Positions 8,661-18,317 are shown, numbered from the stretch's first letter. The stretch: 64,000 bases of DNA from Myxococcota bacterium (GCA_023150835.1 JAKLKB010000041.1:11102-75101), one strand, 5' to 3'. Notes: generated from the sequence alone by a model not told the origin. Made by a program: numbers and translations.

Positions 8661-8797
8661 CAGTAGGCAAAACCCCCCATGTTCGCGGCACTTCAAGCGG
8701 AGTCGCCATTGGTTTGAGCAACGTCGGCTCACACCGTCCATACGGGTCAAGGGAGCCGCACGAAGGCAGTGGAGCGTGGGGTGACACCCCACAAAAC
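8661..8797 (+). repeat. Dispersed repeat R1, copy A
   Basis: This divergent copy of a roughly 130-bp repeat is also found at 22321, 42136 and (inverted) 43648. Shared blocks are AAAACCCCCCATGTTCGCG, a central ACGGGTCAAGGGAGCCG, and a final GC hairpin (GTGGGGT-GAC-ACCCCAC, 8776-8792). It fills the gap between two minus-strand genes. Confidence 0.7.
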
Positions 8798-8805
8798 AAG
8801 AAGTG

Positions 8806-8823
8806 CCGATCCGAAGTCGGATC
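8806..8823 (-). terminator. Possible hairpin terminator after the VWA lipoprotein
   Basis: A perfect 7-bp stem GATCCGA/TCGGATC with a 2-nt loop lies 20 bp past the stop of the minus-strand gene. The downstream T content is modest, so termination is uncertain. Confidence 0.35.
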
Positions 8824-8843
8824 AAGAAAGAAGCCGAAGAGGA

Positions 8844-11843
8844 TTAGGGGGCGAGGCAGCGGGCTTTGTAGGTCACGGTGATGGTGGAGCCGACTTGGGG
8901 GGTCGAAGAGATAGAGAAAGAGATGCTGTTGGCGTTGGCGTTGAAGGTCCATCCTGACGCGCCTTGTGCAACGGTTTGGCCATCCACCTTGACTTGGAGG
9001 GTGGCAGGATCAGCGGGACGTGACAAGAAAAATTCGCTGCGCAGACCAAAGGTGACAGCCCCGAGTTGGTTGAGGGTATTGGCCCAGTTTTGGTCACAGA
9101 TCGAGGCTTGCACCCCCTTCATCAAAGAGGCGATCTCCCAATAACGCGGAGCGGCCTTGACTTTGGTTCCCGAGGGGGGAGTACAGCCATCGGGCATCTG
9201 CCCAACGACCGACGAGGCGCGCACATCGTCTCCACGAATTCCTTTGAGGGATCGGAAAAAATTAACATAGAACTGGACCGCTTCGGGCGAAGAGTCTGTC
9301 TCATCGGACACATAGATGATCGACAGAGCGGCTTCGCTGCGATAAAAACCCTTGTTGCATCCGCCGAGTCGGTCGGGTTGAAGCGCATAATACGAGGCGG
9401 TCAAGCCTTGTTCGGTCCCTGAACCTTGCAGACCGACTTTGACGTTATCTGCAAATTTTTGCGGTCCGTTGGGGGTTTGTGGAGTGACAACGGTCGGTGT
9501 TCCGCGAAAACAACCTGTGGCAGGGATGGCAGGGCGGCTGTCGCGTTTGCAAAGCCCGTCGCTTCCGAGTTTGTACTTGCTACCGGGGACGCCACAATCT
9601 GCATCGGTTGTGGTGACGGCGATGTGATAGTCGACTTGGAGACGTGAGGCCCATTGGAAGAAAGAGGAAAGGTTGGCGGAGAGGTTGTTTTGGTTGTCGA
9701 GCATCGAGTTGGAGTCGTCGATCACAAAAAGGATATCGACTTTGGGAGTGCCGATCTGCTTGAAGGTATCGGTCTGTTCGTCGGTATCAACCCCGCGTGC
9801 GCTGAGCGGCACGATATAAGGGGACTGCCCGGGGGCGGAGTTGATCACTTCAAGAGTCCGTTGATCGGGGCCCAAAGCGCTCGGAACATAGGCCAGTTTC
9901 ACGGTGGCGCTTTGCCCGTACAACAACGTCAGCGGAAGGTTGGGGGCTTGGCGCAAACGGAACTCTGTATCGTTGGTCTTTCCGTCGATTTGGAGCGCCG
10001 AGACGGTGAGAGGATCTTGGCAGGTATTGAGGATCTCCAGAGCGTAATCCAAGCCTCGGCAGCCTTGTTGTGTCGCGCCCATATCCAAGGGGGAAGGCAA
10101 GACTTCGATGCAAGCTTTGCCACTTGCACCGAGCAAGTTGACGTTCAATTGGGGGTTGACTTTGTCGCTAGAGAGCAAGGCCAAGGTGCCTTGGCTTTGT
10201 GCGGCCCCGCGAGGCGTGTACGAAAGATCCAGAACCAGCCGTTGTGCGGGTGGGATCACTTCGCCTTGGGGGTTGAGTGTGGTTTGGATCGAAAAGACTT
10301 GCGACGGATTGACGGTGAGGTTGGCTTGAAACAACGTGCAATCTTCGTAGCCGATGTTTTCGATTTGGACCTTGCCTGCGCGAGAAGCGCCTGTTGGGAC
10401 GAAACCAAAGTTTAAGGTCGAAGGGATGGCGCGAAGCTCACAAGGGCTGCTTGACGCATTGCGCGAAAGCAAGGGGATCTCCATCACAGGCCGCAGCGGA
10501 TCATCGGTCTCAAGCAACAGCTTTCCTTGATCGGCGTTATCGTCGGCTTTGGTGAAGCGGATCTTGAGGGTCAAGATCTTGCTTGGCGCGAGGGTGGCGG
10601 GAGTAGAGGGAGGTTCCACAAAGTCGAACTCGCGGCTGGTGGTGGCCGAAAACGAGGCTTTTTTGAGCGTGCAGTCTTTGTTGCCTTGGTTGCTCAGGGT
10701 GAGGGTCTTTTCTTCGCTGCGTAGAAAAAGAAGCTGCGTTGGCAAGGCACTAAGGATACACCCCGAGGGTTGAACTTCGAGCGCGACGATGGCCTTGGGT
10801 GTGTCGGGGTCGTTGCTTTCGACTTCCACGGCCCCCCCTGCGGGCTTGGGTTCAACGGCGTTGTAAGTGACGGTGATCTCTTGTGTGTTGGCGGGGGCAA
10901 GCGTCAAAGGCAGCGTCGGTAGGCTGTCTAGGCCAAACTCTTTGGGGGTGCTTGCCGAAAGCTTGATCGCCGAGACCAACAAGGGCTGAGCTCCTGCGTT
11001 TCGGATCACAAAGGTGCGTTTTCCTTGGCTTCCTGCGGGGACATCATCAAAGAGCAAACGCACAGGCTCAAGCAAAATGCGCGGCGCATCGCGTTCTCCG
11101 ACCACCCGCACCACAAGAGGCTGTGTGCTTGCGTCGTGAACAAAAGACAGGGCAGCTTCGGATTGGTGGCCTTTTGGAGTATAAGAGACATCGATCTTGG
11201 CGGACTCACCGGGTTTAAGCAATGCAGGATACGTCAGAGCCTTGACGATCGCAAAAGCGGCTTCGGCGTTGCCTTCCCATGCCCCCGAACGCACCTGAAC
11301 GTCGGCTTGTCCTTGGTTGGTCAGGGTCAAGGTCAGGGTCTTGCTGGTGTTTGGGGCGAATTTGCCAAAGTCAAGCGGATTTGGACTGGCTTGCAACACA
11401 CCGCTGACGAGACTCGAACGGATCGGTACACGTGTATCCCCCGTGTCTGCGACGTTTCGGCCCGTGTGGACGATGCTCAAATAGCCACTCGCTACTCCCG
11501 CAACTTTGGGCGTATAACGGATCTTGACACGCAGGCTCTGTTGGGGTTCTAACGCACGCGGTAGCCCCAAAGCTTCGACCCCCACAAGAGAAAAAGCCTC
11601 TCCTTGTTCGAGCGGTTTTAAGGTTAGGCTGCTCAAAGACAAAGCCACCTGCCCGATATTGCGTAACAACACTTCACGATCGCTGCTTTGCCCGATCGGA
11701 AGAGCCGGAAAGATCACGTTTTCGGGTTGTACCTCCAGTTCGGCATACGTCCCCGTCCCTGTGTTGTCGCACTCGCAAGCCGCCAATCCCATCGAAAACA
11801 ACAGCACCAAACAAACACCCACCATCCACACACGTTGCCGCAT
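8844..11843 (-). CDS. Lipoprotein with choice-of-anchor (ASH/HYDIN-like) repeats and a VWA domain
   Basis: A 999-residue protein. A signal peptide ends in the lipobox GLAAC (Cys 23). About six Ig-like modules of roughly 100 residues follow, with recurring strands such as LDFGKFAPNTSKTLTLTLTN and LNFGFVPTGASRAGKVQIEN, typical of ASH/HYDIN-type 'choice-of-anchor D' domains. From about residue 690 a von Willebrand A domain begins at KVDILFVIDDSNSM, with the MIDAS residues DxSxS. The C-terminus is another beta module. It is likely a surface lipoprotein that binds protein or carbohydrate ligands. GGGAGG precedes the ATG. Nearby cNMP genes suggest no specific partner. Confidence 0.8.
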   Translation of the reverse strand: MRQRVWMVGVCLVLLFSMGLAACECDNTGTGTYAELEVQPENVIFPALPIGQSSDREVLLRNIGQVALSLSSLTLKPLEQGEAFSLVGVEALGLPRALEPQQSLRVKIRYTPKVAGVASGYLSIVHTGRNVADTGDTRVPIRSSLVSGVLQASPNPLDFGKFAPNTSKTLTLTLTNQGQADVQVRSGAWEGNAEAAFAIVKALTYPALLKPGESAKIDVSYTPKGHQSEAALSFVHDASTQPLVVRVVGERDAPRILLEPVRLLFDDVPAGSQGKRTFVIRNAGAQPLLVSAIKLSASTPKEFGLDSLPTLPLTLAPANTQEITVTYNAVEPKPAGGAVEVESNDPDTPKAIVALEVQPSGCILSALPTQLLFLRSEEKTLTLSNQGNKDCTLKKASFSATTSREFDFVEPPSTPATLAPSKILTLKIRFTKADDNADQGKLLLETDDPLRPVMEIPLLSRNASSSPCELRAIPSTLNFGFVPTGASRAGKVQIENIGYEDCTLFQANLTVNPSQVFSIQTTLNPQGEVIPPAQRLVLDLSYTPRGAAQSQGTLALLSSDKVNPQLNVNLLGASGKACIEVLPSPLDMGATQQGCRGLDYALEILNTCQDPLTVSALQIDGKTNDTEFRLRQAPNLPLTLLYGQSATVKLAYVPSALGPDQRTLEVINSAPGQSPYIVPLSARGVDTDEQTDTFKQIGTPKVDILFVIDDSNSMLDNQNNLSANLSSFFQWASRLQVDYHIAVTTTDADCGVPGSKYKLGSDGLCKRDSRPAIPATGCFRGTPTVVTPQTPNGPQKFADNVKVGLQGSGTEQGLTASYYALQPDRLGGCNKGFYRSEAALSIIYVSDETDSSPEAVQFYVNFFRSLKGIRGDDVRASSVVGQMPDGCTPPSGTKVKAAPRYWEIASLMKGVQASICDQNWANTLNQLGAVTFGLRSEFFLSRPADPATLQVKVDGQTVAQGASGWTFNANANSISFSISSTPQVGSTITVTYKARCLAP

Positions 11844-11892
11844 TCAAACCTCCCATGCTTTCCAAGAGCGTTCCTCGCTCCGCCGCTCGACT

Positions 11893-12447
11893 TTATCTCG
11901 ACACAGAGGGTTCCGACAACGCACCCGAAAACGCCCGAAACAACATCCATGCACTCAAACTCATCCCGCTCCACATGGCTCCCGAGACGATCGCTTGGTC
12001 GATCTCTTGCGCGCTGCAAACCACGCTTTCGATCTCTTCGCCTTCTTCGGGCGATGGCGCGGCAACCTGTGTGGCCTCACGCGCCCAATACACCAGACTC
12101 CGCTCGTCCAACAACCCCACGCAAGGGGAGACGCTTCCTAACGCGATCCACTCCTGCGCGCAATAGCCTGTTTCTTCGCGCAACTCCAACATTGCTCTTT
12201 CTTCGGGCGAAGCCGTCGCATCGCACGCTCCCCCCGGAAACTCCAACCCCCAACCGCCCCACAAATAGCGGTACTGGCGCACCAACACAAAACGACCATC
12301 GCTGCGCTGTGGAACCACCAACACTGATCCCGGCGTCCGCGCATAATAGTAACGCCCCCTTCGCCCTGTTGGTGTCTCGTACTCTTCTTCGATCGAAGAC
12401 CAATACGGATTCTCATGCAAGATCTGTTGAGAGACTCGTTTCCACAT
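11893..12447 (-). CDS. NUDIX hydrolase, ADP-ribose pyrophosphatase-like
   Basis: A 184-residue protein with a NUDIX box near residues 72-95 (GGACDATASPEERAMLELRE then ETGY). The acidic metal-binding REEXG part is present (LREETGY), but the usual Arg before Glu in the box is Leu, a mild departure. An upstream strand reads LVRQYRYLWGGWGLEFPGG, typical of the ADP-ribose/NDP-sugar subgroup. It should hydrolyse a nucleoside diphosphate linked to another moiety. It starts 12 bp after the stop of the paired-cNMP protein gene and is likely co-transcribed. Confidence 0.8.
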   Translation of the reverse strand: MWKRVSQQILHENPYWSSIEEEYETPTGRRGRYYYARTPGSVLVVPQRSDGRFVLVRQYRYLWGGWGLEFPGGACDATASPEERAMLELREETGYCAQEWIALGSVSPCVGLLDERSLVYWAREATQVAAPSPEEGEEIESVVCSAQEIDQAIVSGAMWSGMSLSAWMLFRAFSGALSEPSVSR

Positions 12448-12459
12448 TGTTTTGCGGCC

Positions 12460-13779
12460 TTACGAACGGCTTTTTCCTGTGCGTTGTGTGTCGGACTGTG
12501 CTGTGCGTTGTGCGTCGGACTGTGTGTTGGGCAAGATCCAGCGGCTGTCTCGTTGGCTGGAAAAATCATCCAACGGATCAATTAATTCGGGAAAATGGCC
12601 GAGACGTTGCGCCAACAAACTTTGCAAGGCACGTTCGAGATCCGGGATCTGCTGACGCAAAGAAGTGTAATCTTCGACAGGAAGGTGCAGCAACAGTCCC
12701 CCCAAAGGCATCGAGACCGTCACTTGCGCAGGCAAGCCCATCAACAGAGAATACTCCCCCACGATATCTCCTTCCCCCAAGGTATCCACCCCACGATAAC
12801 CCTCTTGGGTGCTGCGAGCGTGTGCTTCGCCATGCAAGATCACAAACAACCCCGGGGATGGATCGCCTTCGCGAAACAAGATCTCTGCGGGTTGTGCAAC
12901 GCGAAGTCGGAACAAGTGATGAAACGTGTCATGCTCATCGATCTGAAATGCAGAAAGCCCGACTTTTAACAAGTTTTCGAGATAACGCTTTCGGATGATC
13001 TCTTGGAGTTGCTCTAAGATCGCGGGCTGTTTCTCCGCCAAAAACAAGAGATCTTCGGAGGCGATACGCCAAGCCATACTTTCGCAAGTGACGTACACGG
13101 TGGCACGGTGCGGGATATCCGTCAACAAGGACATCTCTCCAACATAGGTGGGCGCTTCGACCGTAGCCAACTCAACAAACTGACTGTCCGAGCGCTCTTG
13201 TTCAACGACAGCCGTTCCGTGTGACAACAAGTAAAAAGCTCGCTCGCGTTGGCCTTGTCGGATCAATTCCGTCCCTGCATGGAGGCTCAATGGTTCGATA
13301 TGCTTTGCAAAGGTCACAAAGTCCGCAAATTGGAGTTCGTGGAAGATCGGAACATTCGGAAGTTCATGTTCAGGAAGACGCGGAACCATCGAGATATCGA
13401 CGCCTGTTGCATAGGCCATCCGAACCAGCGCATAACGCTCGCTTGGCAAGCGCGCTTCGAGATCTTGAACCAAAGCTCGGCGACGCACTGGCATGACGGG
13501 AAAAAGAACGGGTTCTTGTTCACGATCTGCTTTGCGACAAAAACGTGCGGCCAATCGTTCGAGGGCTTCGTCTTGGGCTTTGCCTTGCAAATAAAGACGC
13601 GCCATCGCCAAGCCGCTAAAAAAATCTCCCACCCGCGCAGAGGCCCGTACAGACGCAAGGATCATATCTTGCGCAGCACGCAACCAACCATCCGCGATCA
13701 ACGCACGCGCCAACGCAAAACGCGATTGGATGGACGTGGGATCTTTCAAAACCCCCAACAGTGTCTCGCGCAAGTTCAT
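12460..13779 (-). CDS. Protein with two tandem cyclic-nucleotide-binding domains
   Basis: A 439-residue protein. Residues 1-110 are helical and TPR-like. Two CAP_ED/cNMP domains follow, at about 160-270 (GEMSLLTDIPHRATVY) and 290-400 (GEYSLLMGLPAQVTVSM). The second phosphate cassette lacks the Arg that normally contacts the cyclic phosphate, so only the first site may bind ligand. There is no helix-turn-helix or enzymatic domain, so it is probably a scaffold or sensor. The last 20 residues are a Gln/Ser/Thr repeat (SDAQRTAQSDTQRTG). It is a clear paralogue of the gene at 13889-15223, indicating a local duplication. Confidence 0.8.
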   Translation of the reverse strand: MNLRETLLGVLKDPTSIQSRFALARALIADGWLRAAQDMILASVRASARVGDFFSGLAMARLYLQGKAQDEALERLAARFCRKADREQEPVLFPVMPVRRRALVQDLEARLPSERYALVRMAYATGVDISMVPRLPEHELPNVPIFHELQFADFVTFAKHIEPLSLHAGTELIRQGQRERAFYLLSHGTAVVEQERSDSQFVELATVEAPTYVGEMSLLTDIPHRATVYVTCESMAWRIASEDLLFLAEKQPAILEQLQEIIRKRYLENLLKVGLSAFQIDEHDTFHHLFRLRVAQPAEILFREGDPSPGLFVILHGEAHARSTQEGYRGVDTLGEGDIVGEYSLLMGLPAQVTVSMPLGGLLLHLPVEDYTSLRQQIPDLERALQSLLAQRLGHFPELIDPLDDFSSQRDSRWILPNTQSDAQRTAQSDTQRTGKSRS

Positions 13780-13888
13780 CCGCCCCCCTGCCCATCAAAA
13801 GCTCGCACTATCAACGCAATGCCCCTTACATCAGAACTTTTCGCGCACACGATATCCGCACGCCCTGCCCTCTCAAAAACTCTCCGTC

Positions 13889-15223
13889 TCAAGATCGACC
13901 CTCCAATTTGGGTGGCCGCTTACCTGCTCCCACGGGAGTATCCGCATCGACTTCCCACCGTTCGGAAGGCAAGGCATCGGTATCTTCGGCAGGAATCAAC
14001 CAAGACGCATCAAGATGCTCATAGCTCAGCGGGATCGGGTTCACGATGTCGCGCAGGGCCTGCGTGCGCAACGTCATCAACTCGCGCAATGTGCTTTCCA
14101 AAGAAGGCTCCTCATTGCGCAACTGACGGTACGCATCGACCGGCAAGTGCAACACAATGCCCCCATCAGGCATCCAGATCCCCGCATTGGTCGGCTCGTT
14201 GTTGAGCAACGAAAACTCCCCGAAAGTATCGCCCTCCCCCAATGTCGCCAGATGAACACGCCGACCATCGGGCGTTTGCATCAAGACCACAGCTTCTCCG
14301 TGTAGGACCACAAACAAGCCGGGTGGAGGTGAACCTTGGGCAAACACTTGTTCGTCGACTTCGATCACCCGCACGCGAAAAGCCCGCAACAACCGCTCTT
14401 TGAAAGAAATCGCCGAGAATACAGGACTCAAGCGCATCAAGTTCTCGATCTGCCGTTGCCGAACGATCACACGGATCTGCTCAAGGATCTCAGGATGCCT
14501 TCGCCCCAACAAAGCCAACTGCTCCGCGCTGATCGACCACGCGATCACGTGGCTGCGCGCAAACACCGAAGCCCGATGCGAAACGGTCGTCAAAAGCCCC
14601 ATCTCTCCGACGTACGACGGTGCTTCCACCAACGCAAGGACAAAGCTTTGCCCGTTACTCCGCTCTTGTCGCACTTCCACCACCCCATGCGACAGCAGAT
14701 AAAATTGCTGCTCTTTCTCTCCTTGGCGCAGCAACAACTCTCCCGCAGACAACTTGCGCGGAACCAAGGACAACGCCATCTGGATAAATTCGCTATACGT
14801 CAGATCGCCAAACAGCGGAACATAGGGCATCGGTGTACCTTCTGGATAACCGATACCTGCGAGATCCGTCCCGATCTTTCGCGCAAAACGCACCTGTTCT
14901 TCCAACTCCAACGGCAGCGCGATCACTCGCGGCGAAGGCTGCGGCGGTGGTGGCACAAACCCTGCGACCCGTTGATCCACCGCAAAACGACGCGCCAAAA
15001 AAGACAACATCTCTTCGTGCAGATGTTCAGGAAGATGCAAGCGACACAACGCAAGCGCACTAAAAAACTCACCCCGCGAGGCCGCTGCATCGACCGCCGC
15101 ACAAGCGACTTCTTCCGCCCAGACCTTGTATCCCAACGCCGCCAACTCGTTCGACAACAGCAACCGCGACTTCACCGATCCCGGCTGCCTTGCCAACGTC
15201 AGAATCGCTTCTTGCAAGCTCAT
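13889..15223 (-). CDS. Paralogous protein with two tandem cyclic-nucleotide-binding domains
   Basis: A 444-residue protein with the same architecture as its downstream neighbour: a helical N-terminus (LLLSNELAALGYKVWAEEV), a Pro-rich linker near 95, and cNMP domains at about 170-275 (GEMGLLTTVSHRASV) and 295-405 (GEFSLLNNEPTNAGI). As in the paralogue, the first cassette keeps the Arg and the second does not. The 110-bp gap to its paralogue holds no obvious promoter. It probably acts as a regulatory adaptor; no output domain is visible. Together with the PP2C-cNMP protein, three cNMP-domain proteins lie within 8 kb. Confidence 0.8.
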   Translation of the reverse strand: MSLQEAILTLARQPGSVKSRLLLSNELAALGYKVWAEEVACAAVDAAASRGEFFSALALCRLHLPEHLHEEMLSFLARRFAVDQRVAGFVPPPPQPSPRVIALPLELEEQVRFARKIGTDLAGIGYPEGTPMPYVPLFGDLTYSEFIQMALSLVPRKLSAGELLLRQGEKEQQFYLLSHGVVEVRQERSNGQSFVLALVEAPSYVGEMGLLTTVSHRASVFARSHVIAWSISAEQLALLGRRHPEILEQIRVIVRQRQIENLMRLSPVFSAISFKERLLRAFRVRVIEVDEQVFAQGSPPPGLFVVLHGEAVVLMQTPDGRRVHLATLGEGDTFGEFSLLNNEPTNAGIWMPDGGIVLHLPVDAYRQLRNEEPSLESTLRELMTLRTQALRDIVNPIPLSYEHLDASWLIPAEDTDALPSERWEVDADTPVGAGKRPPKLEGRS

Positions 15224-15420
15224 CGATCACACTCCAACCACACCCAACCAACACAAACCCCGCTAGGCTACTTCTGTTCCGACCCAAACACAACAAGCCT
15301 CACCCGCTTTCCCACCCTCCGCCTCGTCCATTTTCCCCCCTCCTCTCACAAAGACCCCATACGATACACCGACGCCCCCGATTATGCGCACGTTTCGCAG
15401 CCACGTATGCACTCATGATC

Positions 15421-16737
15421 TCACAAAGGTCCGACACGATGCGCCGATGTCCCCGAGGCTTCGCCAAAACCTTCGCGGGTAAAACAACACTGACCGCGAA
15501 CAAAGGTCGCGATCGGCCAACCGCACAAGTTTTGCCCATCCCACGGGCTGATCCGCGACTTGGAAAAGAAGCCCATCGGCTCGACAGGACGAGGCGTATC
15601 CAGATCGAACAACACCATATCGGCGGCCTCACCTGCAAGCAGGCGCGGCTCTTTCCATCCCATGATACGGGCAGGTCCGCTTGTCCATAGCCCCAACAAC
15701 CGCTCGATCGTCAGCAAACGCGGCACAACCAAGGCCGTGTAAAGAACGGCCCAAGCGGTCTCCAATCCTGCGATCCCTGCGGGTGCTTGCACGAGGTCTT
15801 GTTCTTTTTCCGCCAGCGTCCAAGGCAGATGATCCGTCGTGATGCAATCGATCTTTCCGTCGATCAAAGCCTGCCGCAGGGCCTTTGCGTCGCTCGGTGG
15901 GCGCAACGGCGGAAAGACTTTGTAGCGCGGATCAAACGAAGCCATCGACTCTTCCGACAGCAACAAATGATGCGGGGTTGTTCCGACTGAGATCGGCGCA
16001 CCTTGTGCCCGCAACCACGCCAACAATTCAACGCTTTCGCTGGTTGTCACGTGTCCAAAATGGACTCTCGCACCCGTCATCCGAGCGATATCGGCGTCTC
16101 GGTACAAGGCCAGCCGCTCAGCGATCGCTGGCTGACCCGGCAAACCAAGCCGCTCGCTTACACGCCCCTCGTGCATGACTCCTGCTTGGCAGAGGTTGCG
16201 ATCAAGCCCGCCTCCTTGTACCAAAAGGCCCAACTCTTCAGCATATTCACACGCACGACGGAAAAGATGACCGTCCCGCACCGCCATCACACCGTCCGTC
16301 GCCAACACCACGCCTGCCTGTTGCAACGCTGCAAGATCCGCGATCTGCTCTCCATTCAGACCGCAACTCAACGCACCCGCAACGCGCACGCGCACTCCCC
16401 CCAAAGTCTCCGCACGCGCCTGTAGATGCGCCACTTGCGCAGCATCATCCAACACAGGCTCCGTATCGGGCATCACCACCACCGTCCCAAATCCCCCTGC
16501 TGCCGCCGCTTTCATCCCAGCAGCCAGACCCTCGCGCACCTCTTGGCCGGGATCACAAAAGTGTGCCTGTAGGTCAATCAACGCAGGAGCCAACAACGCC
16601 CCTTTCGCCTCCCACACCCGATCCACCTCGCCACCCACGCCTACGCCCTCGATCACACCCTCGCGCCAATACAGATCTGCAACCTCCGTCCCCTCGGTCC
16701 ATCCTGCAATTCGTGCATCCTTGATCACTTGTCTCAT
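15421..16737 (-). CDS. pyrC': Dihydroorotase-like protein PyrC', probably non-catalytic
   Basis: A 438-residue class I dihydroorotase homologue. The normal zinc motif DxHxHxRxPG reads DLQAHFCDPG, losing the first His and the substrate-binding Arg. The position of the His in a typical HCED motif reads QGGGLD. HFGHVTT and TTDHLPW retain the other His and the catalytic Asp. This pattern resembles the inactive PyrC' of pseudomonads, known to be needed for assembly of the PyrB-PyrC' dodecamer. The start overlaps the pyrB stop by 4 bp (ATGA), supporting a structural partnership. An active dihydroorotase should be encoded elsewhere. Loss of catalysis is inferred from residues only. Confidence 0.8.
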   Translation of the reverse strand: MRQVIKDARIAGWTEGTEVADLYWREGVIEGVGVGGEVDRVWEAKGALLAPALIDLQAHFCDPGQEVREGLAAGMKAAAAGGFGTVVVMPDTEPVLDDAAQVAHLQARAETLGGVRVRVAGALSCGLNGEQIADLAALQQAGVVLATDGVMAVRDGHLFRRACEYAEELGLLVQGGGLDRNLCQAGVMHEGRVSERLGLPGQPAIAERLALYRDADIARMTGARVHFGHVTTSESVELLAWLRAQGAPISVGTTPHHLLLSEESMASFDPRYKVFPPLRPPSDAKALRQALIDGKIDCITTDHLPWTLAEKEQDLVQAPAGIAGLETAWAVLYTALVVPRLLTIERLLGLWTSGPARIMGWKEPRLLAGEAADMVLFDLDTPRPVEPMGFFSKSRISPWDGQNLCGWPIATFVRGQCCFTREGFGEASGTSAHRVGPL

Positions 16738-17684
16738 CGCGCTCTCCCCACCAACAAACTGTACAACACCGCCATCCGCACAGGAACACCATTCGCCACT
16801 TGCTGCTCGATCACACTGCGCGGGCTATCCGCCAACACCCCTTCGATCTCCACATCCCGATTCATCGGCCCCGGGTGCATCACCAAAGCATCGGGATGAG
16901 CGTGTTCCATTACCTTTGCGGTCAACTGATACCGCGCTTGGTACTCTGACAACGAAGGAAACAATCCACTCTGCATTCGCTCTCGCTGCATCCGCAACGC
17001 CATCACGGCGTGCGCTCCTTCGACCGCTTCTTCCAAGCGAAAACAGCGCTGAACCCCCGGCCAATGCCCCAGTTCTGTCGGCAAGAGCGTACGCGGACCA
17101 CACAACACCACTTCCGCCCCAAGCTTCGTCCACAAGCCGATATTCGACCGCGCCACCCGCGAGTGCATCACGTCTCCAACGATCACCAAGCGCTTTCCTC
17201 GAAAACCATCAAATCCCCGAAAACCTTGGCGAAAAGTATATCCATCCAACAGCGCTTGCGTCGGATGAGCCCGACGCCCATCTCCTGCATTCACGATCGC
17301 AGCGTCCGTCCAACGACTCAATTGATGCGGCGTCCCTGCAACGCCATGACGCACCACATACAGATCCGCTTGCATCGCATCGATCGCCTTGAGCGTGTCC
17401 TTCAAAGATTCGCCTTTCGATAGGCTCGAACCACCCGCCGCAAAGTTCAACACCTCTGCACTTTGCGCTTTGGCCGCACGCTCAAAACTCAACCGCGTCC
17501 TTGTGCTGTTTTCAAAAAACAACGTCACGATCGTCAATCCCTGCAACGCAGGCACTTTCTTTACTTTTCGCTGCATCACCTCCACCATCGCGTCCGTGGT
17601 TCGCCACAACGACTCGATCTCCGAGGCTGACCAATCCTCCAGATCCAACAGGTGACGATGACGTATCTGCACCGCTTCCATCAT
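16734..17684 (-). CDS. pyrB: Aspartate carbamoyltransferase catalytic subunit
   Basis: A 316-residue enzyme that joins carbamoyl phosphate and aspartate in the first committed step of pyrimidine synthesis. The carbamoyl-phosphate motif ENSTRTRLSFE, the KGES loop (SLSKGESLKDT) and GDGRRAHPTQ are intact. The gene overlaps pyrR upstream and pyrC' downstream by 4 bp each, so translation is probably coupled. No pyrI is seen, consistent with the class of ATCase that binds a dihydroorotase-like partner. Length is normal. Confidence 0.93.
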   Translation of the reverse strand: MMEAVQIRHRHLLDLEDWSASEIESLWRTTDAMVEVMQRKVKKVPALQGLTIVTLFFENSTRTRLSFERAAKAQSAEVLNFAAGGSSLSKGESLKDTLKAIDAMQADLYVVRHGVAGTPHQLSRWTDAAIVNAGDGRRAHPTQALLDGYTFRQGFRGFDGFRGKRLVIVGDVMHSRVARSNIGLWTKLGAEVVLCGPRTLLPTELGHWPGVQRCFRLEEAVEGAHAVMALRMQRERMQSGLFPSLSEYQARYQLTAKVMEHAHPDALVMHPGPMNRDVEIEGVLADSPRSVIEQQVANGVPVRMAVLYSLLVGRAR

Positions 17685-18229
17685 GATCCACGCTCCAACA
17701 AATCCACGCCTTCTTGCCCATCCGTCGAATGAAATCGCACCTTGATCACTTCGCTGCGACTGGTCTGGATCGCTCTCCCCACATAATCCGCTTGAATCGG
17801 TAGCTCTCGATGCCCCCGATCCACCAACACTGCCAAACGGATCAACGATGGACGCCCTAGATCCATCAAAGCATCCAGCGCCGCACGCGCTGTTCGCCCC
17901 GTATACAGGACGTCATCACACAACACCAACTCCCGATCATGGATATCCACAGGAACCTCCGTTCGACGCACGATCGGCTGCACACCGATCTCCGTCAAAT
18001 CATCCCGATACAACGTGATATCCAACTTGCCAACAGGTAGCTCGACTCCCTCATAGTGCTTGATCAGCTTCGACAAATGCTCCGCCATCGGGATCCCTCG
18101 CGTATGAATCCCCACCAACACCACTCCCTCCAACCGATCGCTCCGCTCGATGATCTCGTGCGCCATCCGATTCACCGCACGATTGATCTCCCCTTCATCC
18201 ATCAGCCTCTTCTTCCAACGCAGTTCCAT
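17681..18229 (-). CDS. pyrR: PyrR bifunctional pyrimidine regulator/uracil phosphoribosyltransferase
   Basis: A 182-residue protein with the PRPP-binding motif VLCDDVLYTGRTARAAL and the family stretch GVVLVGIHTRGIPMA. PyrR binds pyr mRNA leaders in Gram-positive bacteria and has uracil phosphoribosyltransferase activity. The ATG at 18229 is chosen because GGAGGG lies seven bases upstream; a longer frame starting further upstream lacks conserved residues. It is the first gene of the pyrRBC' operon, with a promoter-like sequence at 18358-18385 and a U-rich leader between. Confidence 0.9.
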   Translation of the reverse strand: MELRWKKRLMDEGEINRAVNRMAHEIIERSDRLEGVVLVGIHTRGIPMAEHLSKLIKHYEGVELPVGKLDITLYRDDLTEIGVQPIVRRTEVPVDIHDRELVLCDDVLYTGRTARAALDALMDLGRPSLIRLAVLVDRGHRELPIQADYVGRAIQTSRSEVIKVRFHSTDGQEGVDLLERGS

Positions 18230-18290
18230 CAACTTCCCTCCAACATCGCCGATCTCTTCGCGATCTGATCCCTCCAACACCTCACATCAT

Positions 18291-18317
18291 CATAAAAACA
18301 AAAACAAAAACAAAAAC
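18291..18317. repeat. Hexamer repeat (CAAAAA)n in the pyrR leader
   Basis: Four tandem copies of a six-base A-rich unit. On the pyrR transcript this reads as a (UUUUUG)n tract just after the palindrome TATCGCGATA (18320-18329), about 60 nt before the pyrR start. Confidence 0.75.
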
